A stretch of DNA of 64,000 nucleotides from Nephrocerus scutellatus (Eukaryota; Arthropoda; Insecta; Diptera; Pipunculidae): positions 87,256,965 through 87,320,964 of the forward strand of contig OX352765.1 of NCBI GenBank assembly GCA_947095585.1, given 5' to 3'. Of this stretch, positions 11,890 to 21,761 are shown piece after piece; the first letter of the stretch is position 1; each line of letters opens with the position of its first letter. The notes beneath the pieces were generated by a model, which was not told the DNA's origin, made no database searches, and was given only the letters and a program-made list of their open reading frames with translations. Position numbers and translations under genes: made by a program.

Positions 11890-13465
11890 TCGATCTCACC
11901 TCCACTTGGTGGCCGCTGGTATTTTTCCTCCAACACAGGAAAAGCGAAATGATCGGGCTACTAGCTTCAAAGTGAGGTTGTCGCGAGGCCAATAACCTCG
12001 CCCGAAAAAAAATCTTATTACGGAATCCCAAATCTGCCTCGGATTCGGATCTGCTTTCGAATTTTCGCATGGAACGTAGAGCTCGAGATGCACAGCAGAG
12101 AGCCAATAACCTGTTATGCTGACATAACAGCAATTCAGGAGATGCGCTAGACGGGGAATGTTACAAAAATTAAAATATGACATATACTACAGCTGTCATG
12201 CAAGACATCATGTGCTCGGGTTGGGGTTTCTAGTCAGCAAAAAAATTAAACCTACGGTTATAGGCTTTAAAGCAGTAAATGAACGCGACTATGCACCCTT
12301 CGCGTGCGAGACAGATTTAAAAACATAAGCCTCATAAACGTTTACGCACCTACAGAGAATTCCCCAGATAATGAAAAAGAAAAATTCTTTGAATCAGTCA
12401 AACGGGAACTCCATGCTTGCCCTCAGTATGATGTAATGAATGCTAAAATAAGTAGGGAACCAGTATTTTGGAAGTACATTGGCACCCATAGCTTACACGA
12501 GAACACTAATGACAATGTACAACTAGTCATAGAGATGGCAGCAAGCAATAATTTCGTCGTTGCGAGTACAAGGTTTGCGCGTAGAAATACCCACATCTCC
12601 TGATGGAGCCACACGCAACCATATAGACCTAGTGTTGATTGACCGCTGCCAAAACCCGAACCTGATGACGGTACGAACGTACCGAGGTGCCAACATCGTT
12701 AATTGTCGACTGTACAGGAAGCTTTCGTCCAGATCGGGCGGGCGGGCGGCACGAAGTCTGGGGCTGCACATAAATGAGAGAAAAACAGAGTACATGGTGG
12801 CCACATCTGCGAGTATAAGAGCCATCATTAGTCCCTCAATTAAAATAGTAGAGCGTGAATTTGAAGGAGTGCAATCCATTAACTATCTCTGGTCAACTGT
12901 AGCAGCTGATAACAGCATGGAACCAGAAATGCGCGCACGGTTGCTTAAAGCCAACAAAGCCTACTATAGTCTGTCAAGACTCTTCAAATCCCGGAACTTA
13001 ACCATAACATCCAAACTGCTGTTATATAAGACAATGGTCATACCAGTACTTACATATGGGTCCGAGACTTGGGTGCTTACCAAAGAGCATTCTGACCTCT
13101 TAGCCGCGTGCAAGAAAAAAGTCTTTTGGATAATTGTTGGCCCCGTATGTGAGGAAGGACGACTCCGGAGGCGCTATAATGATGAGCTCTACGCGCGTTA
13201 CCGCGATGTCGACATCGTAAAGAGAATTATACTCGGTAGGCTCCGGTGGGCAGGACTGCTAGCTCGCATGAGCGAAGAGAATCCTGCTCGGAAAGTCCCT
13301 TGCGGTAGCCAAGACTACGCTGTAAGGATGGCGTAGACCAGGATGCACAGAGTTTAGGAATTAAAAACTGGATGACATCGGCTCAAAATCGGTACCGGCG
13401 GATAGACTTTTTGCGGGAGGCCAGGACTGGACCCCGGTGGTAGAGCCAAATATGGTGATGATACC
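11890..13465 (+). mobile_element. RTE-like LINE copy 2 with large internal deletion
   Basis: The 5' part reads as an endonuclease: NVELEMHSREPITCY and TAIQEMR near 12080-12140, INVYAPTENSPD at 12330, AKISREPVFWKYIGTHSLHE at 12445, and DGATRNHIDLVLIDR at 12600. Near 12700 it jumps straight to the RT C-terminal region (LGLHINERKTEYMVATS, KTMVIPVLTYGSETWVL, ILGRLRWAG). About 2 kb of the RT core is therefore missing. The 3' end is the family tail GTAGAGCCAAATATG near 13440. Confidence 0.8.
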
Positions 13466-13469
13466 TATA

Positions 13470-14089
13470 CCTGATCTTATATCCTATGAAAATATGCTTG
13501 CACTACAGCAACTTCCAATTCCGGCGGTTAATTGATGTGGCTGACGTTTATTGCGTTGACCACCGCAATATACGTATCATAAAAATGTACCGACAAACAG
13601 TCTATGCTTTAGCGTTCATTCTGTGGATATGATAGTGATACAATGTTATCAACAAGTAGTCTATCTGATTCCTCTGTCAAGGGATACCAAGCCTTTTCCT
13701 AGCCAGGATCCAATTTCAACTTTTTGTCGTTTCTATGATTTTATGACCCCAAACAGATGGTGCGGTCATTTGTCGCTAACGTCATCCTTGTGGCGCGCTC
13801 GTCTCTGCTCTTTCTCTTACCTCAGCAAGCCTACTCAGCAAGAGGCCTTGTGGTGCCGTAGTAGGGATCAGGGAGGATGACGAACCTATACCACGTCTAG
13901 TGCCTGGCAGCTCCCTAACACAGAGGTTGGAATAGCTGCAATAATACGTTGACAAGGTGACAGTTAATTGCTTTACAGTTTAGACCGCTCCGTTTAAAAG
14001 GTTTTTTGTTATGTTTTTCCATACAATTGCAATATTTTGCATCAATTAGCTAAGCGGTTAAATAGAGTCTAATAAGAATCAAGCAACAA
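13470..14089. other. Distal 5' flank of gene 2
   Basis: No gene or recognisable repeat. The stretch from about 14090 onward is homologous to the gene 1 promoter and is listed separately. Confidence 0.3.
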
Positions 14090-14372
14090 AAAACGTATAT
14101 TTATTACCTGCAAGTCTAGCAGACTAGTCCGTTTTGATATCGACTTTATGAGATGCTATTGAGTAACATATTATCTATATATTCGTTATAAAAAAAAAAA
14201 AAAAACTTTAATTACTTAAAAAGTGAAACAAGTCATTTATAACCGCCATTCTTGTTTGGTTGGTAACGACAATTCTATTTAATCGGCAAGGTTTTCAAAT
14301 ATTAGGCGCAGTTGTATTTTTCTGTTGATTCAGTTTGATTAATTGTCCCGAATAGATTGAAAGTGGCATACA
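14090..14372 (+). promoter_or_regulatory. Promoter and leader of peritrophin gene 2
   Basis: TATTTAA is at 14276-14282 and an initiator-like GCAGTTG has its A at 14310, the same 34-base spacing as in gene 1. The ATG of exon 1 is at 14373. Upstream blocks match 2000-2330, including TGTTGATTCAGTTTGATTA. Confidence 0.6.
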
Positions 14373-17300
14373 ATGTCCGGTAAGTGAAATTAAATTATTA
14401 CTAAGAGAGTGGTGTCTAGTATATGGAGTGTCTTTTGCGGTACCTTTTCATTGCCATTTTAGGACTCATACGTGTTTAGTTCTCCTGATTGGGTGCTGTT
14501 CATTTATCCTTTTAAGACGCTGCACTGTCTCACCGAAAATATCCTCAAAATCAGAGTCTGTGAACAATCTATGTGTCAATTTAAAAACTAAACCTATAGT
14601 CATCCAAGTTTCTATTTAATCTGTCGACATTCCTTTTATCTCTTGCTATTCCATCGCTTCGTGGGCGCCGTAGCTCAGTGGATATGTGCATGGACTTTTG
14701 AGCAGGAGATTCTTGGTTCAAGTCCCAGTAACACCAAAGTATTTTTCACGGTCTCACCTCTCGACAAACGTCCGATAGTAATAACTTATCACGAAAAGCT
14801 TCTTAATTCGCCGTTCGGACACGGCATTAAATTAAATTGTAGGTAGCCTCCATTTTTGTGCAAAACTAATGGTCGCAAGAAGCTAGTCCTTGGACCGCAA
14901 AGTTCTGTGACGCCGAATATTATTACGATCGTTCCTGCCAAAAAAAATCCATATATAATTTTCCCAGACTTCTCCTGCTGCTTCACCAATTTACAGCTTT
15001 CTCTCATGGTAGCTCGTCTTCTTCTGGTATCTCAAATCCATGGCCTCACCATTGCTATTACTAAGTGTTTTGTGATAATAGGGACCTCATGGTTTTCATA
15101 TTTCAAAAGCTATCTACATTTTTCTTGATTAAGATTTTCGGTGCATCAGAAATACGCCACTTACGTCGCCTCCTTGACGTTGATCATTCATAAGCTTGTT
15201 GTTCGCCCTTTAGAGCGTAGGTATGACATTTTTCTACTTAGCATTGACCATTCCGCTAATATTAACTTCAGTAAAACTTAATAACAAATCAGTTTATATA
15301 AAGAAGTTTACTTCTCGAATACCATGACTCGCTGATGTTTTGATTTCACCTTTGGAACAAGCGATTTTTAACCCTCTCTATAAAATTATTCTTTTTTTTT
15401 AAATTCCTAGCTATTAAAATGCATTTCTGTTTATTCTCTTTTGAATTTCAGTTAATTTCAGCCTCTTTGGTGTAATTGCCCTTATCGTGGTGTGCCATAC
15501 ACTGTTAGTGTCTAGTTTCAACCCTGGCGATACTTGTGCTTTAGTTAAACCTGATACGCTAATCGGAGACCCTAATAGTTGCTTCAATTACTACCGATGC
15601 TCTGATGGTGGACCAATTTCTCTGTACTGCTCCAGTGGCCAACTTTTTGACAAGAACTTGCAACAATGTCTTCCAAAGGACCAAGTGAATTGCATCATTG
15701 CAAATCCATGCGGTGATCAAAGGAGTACGTTTGTTGGAAATCCCTATGCGTGTACACGATATTACTGGTGCGATGGAGAAGGCGTACCTGACAGTGACGT
15801 ATGTCCAAATAGTTTAACATTTGATTCGGTGGATAAAACATGCGGCTATACCGCTTGTAAAGAAATTGTGGTAAAAAATCCATGTGAACAAATAATTCCG
15901 GACAACGTTCCATTTGGTAGTCCGCAATCATGTGAAAGTTATTTAAATTGTGCTGACGGTACTTTATCGTTACACAGTTGTGATAGCGGCAAAAGTTTCG
16001 ACACATCTTCGGCTAGCTGCATCGATGCCAGCCAAGTGAAATGCACCCAACTAACTGGAGATAGTTCGATTAATTATGGAACCGCTTGCGATATTAATAC
16101 GACAATTTCAAGTCCAGATCATTGTATGAACTACAAGAAGTGTAACGGTACACAATATGTTGATTGTGACGATTGTGTATGTCCTTTGGGGGAATTCTAC
16201 GACATAGTCGAAAAGACATGTAAAGCACGTTTAGAGGCTAAAACAGATCGAAAATGTAATCGCTGTGAAACGGCAAATCTGCCATTAGTTGTGGCAACCG
16301 GTGAAGGGTGTAATAAATTTTTGCTATGTGACAATGGTACCAAAACGGCCGCATCCCTTTGCGATGAAGGGTTATTTTTCAACGAAATTGTGGGTAATTG
16401 TATAACAGAAGATCCCGAATATGGAACTTGTACTAGCGACATAAATACTACTACAACAACTCCTGCAATGACTACACCAACAACAATAACAACAACTGTT
16501 GCATTACCAACTAAAAGTACAGAACAATCGTCAACTACTGTATCGAATCCTACTACCATACCACCAGAAACTAGTTCACTACCTCCAACCACTCTACCAA
16601 GTACAACTGCTCCACCAAATACAACAGTTGTAATTACCACAATTACAACAGATATACCAACTTCTAACCCAAATGAAATTGTTCAACCAGAGGAAATTCC
16701 GTTGACAAGTTCAACTGCTATACCAACTACAATAGTCGTACCTAATACTTTGCCACCAAATGCAACTGTATCACCAATTCCAACTACAACTGACACACCA
16801 ACAACTACGGACACTCCAACAACAATTGAAACACCAACAACAACTGACACTCCAACAACAACTGAAACACCAACAACAACTGACACTCCAACTACAACTG
16901 ACACACCAACTGCAGAACCGAATACAACTGTAGTTATTACAACGATTACAAGTGATTCGCCAAATGAACTTGCTAAACCAACTGAAACTCCAACAACAAC
17001 TGAAATACCAACAACAACTGACACTCCAACTACAACTGACACACCAACTGCAGAACCGAATACAACTGTAGTAATTACAACGATTACAAGTGATTCGCCA
17101 AATGAACTTGCTAAACCAACTGAAACTCCAACAACAACTGAAATACCAACAACAACTGACACTCCAACTACAACTGACACACCAACTGCAGAACCGAATA
17201 CAACTGTAGTAATTACAACGATTACAAGTGATTCGCCAAATGAACTTGCTAAACCAACTGAAACTCCAACAACAACTGAAATACCAACAACAACTGACAC

Positions 17301-17793
17301 TCCAACTACAACTGACACACCAACAACTACTGACACTCCCACAACAACTGACACTCCGACTACAACTGACACACCAACTGCAGAACCGAACACAACTGTA
17401 GTAATTACAACGATTACAAGTGATTCGCCAAATGAACTTGTTAAACCAACTGAAACTCCAACAACAACTGACACTCCAACTACAACTGACACACCAACAA
17501 CTACTGACACTCCAACAACAACTGAAATACCAACAACAACTGACACTCCAACTACAACTGACACACCAACAAATACTGACACTCCAACAACAACTGATAT
17601 ACCAACAACAACTGACACTCCAACAACAACTGACACTCCAACAACAACTGACAATCCAACTGACACACCAACAACTACCGCTGACAAAACCAAAACAACT
17701 CTTTCCCCAGATGTATGCTATCAACTATGCAACTGTTACGCTAGTACACCTCTTGAAACCCGTTCGACCACTATATCAAGTGTACCAACTTAG
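14373..17793 (+). CDS. Peritrophin-like mucin 2: signal peptide, five CBM14 domains, long Thr-rich tail
   Basis: Two exons, 14373-14379 (ATGTCCG) and 15452-17793, joined in phase 1 to read MSVNFSLFGVIALIVVCHTL. The product is 782 residues. A signal peptide ends near residue 24. Five CBM14 domains cover about 30-330; the fourth has extra cysteines (CDDCVCPLGEF). From about residue 335 the protein is Thr/Pro-rich (TPTTTD modules plus a 138-base macro-repeat starting PTAEPNTTVVITTIT). A short conserved tail with CYQLCNCYA follows. It should be a secreted, heavily O-glycosylated chitin-binding mucin. Another AG ten bases downstream of the acceptor could also be used, but paralogy favours 15452. 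Polyadenylation signals lie at 17947-17952 and 17968-17973. Confidence 0.88.
14380..15451 (+). other. Intron 1 of gene 2 containing a SINE
   Basis: GT-AG intron of 1072 bases. It is longer than its gene 1 counterpart mainly because of the SINE at 14663-14934. The remainder near 15130-15450 is related to the gene 1 intron (ATACGCCACTTACG; TTCTGTTTATTCTCTTTT before the acceptor). Confidence 0.7.
14663..14934 (+). mobile_element. tRNA-derived SINE copy B
   Basis: The head looks like a tRNA gene: box A TAGCTCAGTGG near 14671 and box B GGTTCAAGTCCC near 14716. There is no paired acceptor stem, so it is not a tRNA gene. The body has TTTTTCACGG, GAAAAGCTTCTTAATTCGCC and TAAATTGTAGGT. The end is CGCCGAATATTATTA. 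It lies in the intron of gene 2 in sense orientation. Confidence 0.8.
16780..17670 (+). repeat. Coding minisatellite in the gene 2 mucin tail
   Basis: Basic modules code for TPTTTD/E. Four copies of a longer module beginning ACTGCAGAACCGAATACAAC start near 16910, 17048, 17186 and 17378, spaced 138, 138 and 192 bases. The near-identity of the copies indicates recent tandem duplication inside the coding exon. Confidence 0.88.
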
Positions 17794-18510
17794 TAATACG
17801 TTCTGTATTGCTATCCTACAAACTTACGCACGCACAAACTTAAAATATCTTCTCACTTAAAAAGTATCTATCTACGACTATTTCCAAACAATGTTTTCAC
17901 TGAATTATTAACTAAAAAATCTAGATGTGCTAAGCTAAGCTAGTTAAATAAATTGTGTATATACTTAAATAAAACTGTACTTACTGTAATAAGAACCCAT
18001 ATAGCGATTATAAAATTGTCATTTTAATTCCTTGCATTGTATTTTTATGTTTGTGTTGGTATTTGAATAATTTCGTTTACAAATTGTCCAACAAAAATGT
18101 CAAAAAAATGTGGCCAATAAAGTCGGGAAACGTTTAAATACGGTCAATTAATAATTTGTCTGGAATACCGTGTCCTGACGCGGATAACGCAGTTGATATA
18201 CGACAGTAATTAGATATTATGTAGAATAAAGCGACTTGTAGTTAAAAAAGTAAATAGCCAAGAGCAAGAGGTTATCATTTATTGGAGAGGGTTTTCTATA
18301 AACCCTTATTGTCTAACGGTCCTAAAAAGTACTTTAAAAAAGCAGATATTTAAAGAAAAACCACAGCACTCTAACCAGCAGTGTAAGTCATCAGATCGTA
18401 TTTTAAATGTATAACTTTTCAATTTGGGCGCCCCATTTTTTCCATAAGTTTTCTCGGCTATATATGTAAAGAGTTAGCTAAGATTTTGCTGACATTTCAA
18501 CTCGTATATT
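17794..18510 (+). other. 3' flank of gene 2
   Basis: AT-rich, with polyadenylation signals near 17947 and 17968. The block at about 18020-18090 (TTTTAATTCCTTGCATTG, then AATAATTTCGTTTACAAA) matches the end of the gene 1 flank. Nothing else is recognised before the LINE. Confidence 0.5.
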
Positions 18511-18511
18511 A

Positions 18512-20092
18512 TCATCATATTTGGCTCTACAACTGTGATCCGGTCCTGGCCTCGCGCAAAAAGTCTCTCCACCGGTCCCGATTTAGAGCTGATGTTTTCC
18601 AATTTTGCATCTCTTAACACTGGGCGTCCTGGTCTACGCCATCCTTCCAGCATAAGCTTGGCCGGCCTCGCTGTCGTGTTCTATAAATCCTATAAAGGAC
18701 TTTGCGAGCAGGCTCCTCTTTGCTCATGCGAGCTAGGTGTCCTACCCACCGGTGCCTACCGCGTTTAGTTCTCTTCACGATGTCGACATCGCGCTAACGC
18801 TCATAGATCTCATCATTATAGAATCTCCGGAATCGTCCTTCCTCACATACGGGGCCAACAATTCTCCATAAGACTTTTCTCTCGAACGCGGCTAAGTGGT
18901 CAGAATGCTTTTTGCTAAACACCCATTGCCAGCTTCGATGTTATGGTTAAGTTCCTGGACTTGAAGAGTCTTGACAGACTATAGGCTTTGTTGGCTTTAA
19001 GCAACCGTGCGCGTGTTTCTAGTTCCATGCTGTTATCGGCTGCTACAGTTGACCCGAGATAGTCAAAGGATTGGACTTCTCAAATTCGCGCTCCACTATT
19101 TGAATTGGATCTTCTACTCGCAGATGTGGCCACTATATAGTTTGTTTTGCTCACATTTATCTGCAGCCACAGATTTCGTGCCGCGTGCTAGATCTGGATA
19201 AAAGGTTCTTGTACCGCCCTTTGGTTTCTTCCAACGATGTCAATAACGTCTGCGTAATCCAGTATCTGAATGGACTTATAGAGGATTGTTCCTCTCGCCG
19301 TTACGTCAAAGTGTCGGAACACTTTCTCTAACGCCAGGTTGAAGAGAACGCAGGCCAGTCGATACATTTGTCGGAGCCCGTTATAGATGTTGAATTGGCT
19401 TGATATTGATCCAGATATTTTTACTTGGCTTATAACATTGGCCATAGTCAACATACATACATAGTCGTGTAAACTTATTCTCTCATAGCTTTATAAAGTT
19501 CTACTCTGGCTATGCTATTATCGGCGGCTTTAAAGTCTATAAAAAGATGGTGTAGTGAGTTTTGAAATTCTAGACATTTTTCAACTACCTGCCTAAGTGT
19601 GTAAATCTGATCAGTTGTTGATTTCCCTGGGATAAAGCCAGTCCAGCACAGGATGACTCTACGTCAGTCTTGTCGCATCGCTTCTTCCTTCCATACTTGG
19701 ACTATTATTTCATGAATTGCTTGGTGTATTGTGGTGCCTCCTATTTTAATCAGTTCCGCTGGGATCTCATCTGATCCCGGTGCCGTAGTGTTTTTGAGCC
19801 GAACTATCGCTCTGCTAATTTCGTCTACAATTGGTGGCGGCAGCATAGTATGGTCTTTGGTCATTGGTAGAGTCTCCAATTCTTCAGTTAGCTGGCCATT
19901 TAGCAACTCATGAAAGTACTCTCGCTCTAAGATACCTTTGAGATCGGCGATCAGATTACCCGTTTGTCTTTGTAGTAAAGGGTGTTTTTTTGGGAGGTTT
20001 GTTTTTCCGATAGATGTCGTTTTATGTTATGACAGTTGTTTTGACAGCTCAAAGTGGCATTTCTACTCAGTATTATTTGGCAAATCATTATG

Positions 20093-20131
<39 letters not shown>

Positions 20132-20464
20132 ACATTTGTGAAAAATAGTCGTGGTAGCCATATGCCAGAAATTGTGTTTAAATGTTAAATGCCAAAAAAT
20201 TATCTACCAAATAAAAAAAAATTTTGGTCATTTCATAATTTTATTCAAAAAAAAAATCGGCAACCTCTTAAAAAAACACGTTATATCTAACGTTATATCT
20301 AACGGGTGTTTTTTTAAGAGGTTGCCGATTTTTTTTTTGAATAAAACACATATAAAATTATGAAATGACCAAAATTTTTTTTTATTTGGTAGATAATTTT
20401 TTGGCATTTAACATTTAAACACAATTTCTGGCATATGGCTACCACGACTATTTTTTACAAATGT

Positions 20465-20496
<32 letters not shown>

Positions 20497-21115
20497 CATA
20501 ATGATTTGCCAAACAATACTGAGTAGAAATGCCACTTTGAGCTGTCAAAACAACTGTCATAAAATAAAACGACATCTATCGGAAAAACAAACCTCCTAAA
20601 AAAACACCCGTTATGTGCAACGTGGTATATATTGCGTCATACCGCGGATTCTTTGGTAGAACTTCCGCGTCTGGTGCGGTCCTTGCTCTCTGTACTGTTC
20701 AAGTTCAAGGACGAGAATATTCTCTCAGGCTGATTTCTTTCGCCGGTGAACTGTTTTTTCATATCTTCTGAGCTCTTTATATTCATCTTCGCGTGTCCGC
20801 GTTCTAAGAGATTGTTGCATTGTTCGGTACGCAACATTCCTTCGTTCAGTCGCTAGCTTACATTCGGCATCGAAACAGTCGTTCTGTTCTCTACGACGAC
20901 TGCCTACATTGAAGTCAGCAGTAATAATGACAGTTAAAGTGTGTTCACTTCTCTTCTACGCCCTACATCTCAGCCCCAGAACTTACTTTCCCTGTATTTA
21001 GGGCGAGTCCTATCGCTTGACCGTAGTTTTTTCTGGTCTCTTCGCGGCGGTCAATCAACACGTGGTCTATCTGATTGCGAAAGGCTCCATCAGGAGATGT
21101 GGGTATTTCAATTTA
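18512..21115 (-). mobile_element. RTE-like LINE copy 3, near full RT region, interrupted by an inverted-repeat element
   Basis: Reading on the minus strand from 21115: the endonuclease end (SPDGAFRNQIDHVLIDR near 21090-21040), a linker (ERIFSS near 20730), RT with NTTAPGSDEIPAELIK near 19780, NVISQVKISGSISS near 19420, RQMYRLACVLFNLALEKVF near 19350, and a C-terminal end near 18600. The 3' end at 18512 is the family tail (reverse of GTAGAGCCAAATATG). The palindromic element at 19978-20611 splits it. Frameshifts and stops make it inactive. Confidence 0.8.
19978..20611. mobile_element. Large palindrome: two inverted ~300-bp MITE-like copies
   Basis: The left arm (19978-20279) and right arm (20306-20611) are near-perfect reverse complements separated by 26 bases that contain GTTATATCTAAC twice. 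Outer and inner ends of each arm both start (A)GGGTGTTTTTTT, so each arm looks like one complete element with terminal inverted repeats. The insertion in the LINE is flanked by TA on both sides (19976-19977 and 20612-20613), as for Tc1/mariner-type elements. Poly(A) and poly(T) runs lie at 20093-20129 and 20468-20496. Confidence 0.8.
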
Positions 21116-21278
21116 TTGCAGCTATACGGAAACTGTATATCACATGTACAGCATCGTATCATGTCTTTTTAAATTCTATAGATCAGTGCAGAGTGAGGGA
21201 AATTCGTGGGTTTCTGAAAGCGCCTAAAATTGAACCTGCGACTCCTTTGTTTAACCACAGCAACATCGACACCGTAAA

Positions 21279-21313
<35 letters not shown>

Positions 21314-21640
21314 GATGATACTGTACTGCGACATGCACGTTGTTTAATGCCTTACGTACAGCCCTCAAAAGCAAGATAAGATTTATTTTTTAAAATTCCC
21401 AAATGTCTTAAGGTCATTTCAATTTTCGCCAGCCTGGCAACGCAAAGCATGTTTTTGTTTAGCTGGCTATCAGGTATAATAACATTTATTGTTTTTCCAA
21501 TAAAATAATAATGTATAATACGGGTATATCTAAATTTTCATATAATAAAAAAATTTAACAACTTTTTAGCTTTATAGGTCAATAACATTTAGGGCAGTTT
21601 CAATTTTGTTGTTAATTTGTTTTCCCCTTTTCGAATGGCA
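21116..21640. other. 5' flank of gene 3 with TA microsatellite
   Basis: Contains a (TA)n tract at about 21283-21308. No gene is supported; the short ORFs are not conserved elsewhere in the window. Confidence 0.4.
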
Positions 21641-21761
21641 AAAAAACTCTATTTAAATGGGGTGCATTTAACATGCCTTAGCTTCAGTGGACTTTTTGCT
21701 ATTAAACAAATAATAAATTATACAAAATTGTTAAAAAAAACATAGCATTATTGCAAGTATC
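21641..21761 (+). promoter_or_regulatory. Promoter of peritrophin gene 3
   Basis: TATTTAA at 21650-21656 precedes an initiator TTCAGTGG whose A is at 21686, about 36 bases away. The ATG of exon 1 is at 21762. This is the same layout as in genes 1 and 2. Confidence 0.6.

Noticed and set aside
14663..14740. Functional tRNA gene
   Set aside because: A and B boxes are present but the acceptor stem does not pair and the sequence continues into a shared SINE body.
16683..17724. Two long minus-strand ORFs (Val/Ser-rich and Cys/Trp-rich) opposite the gene 2 tail
   Set aside because: Shadows of the Thr-rich minisatellite; the real gene is on the + strand.
20151..20363. Lys/Phe-rich small ORF
   Set aside because: Lies across the palindrome arms and poly(A) tracts; not coding.
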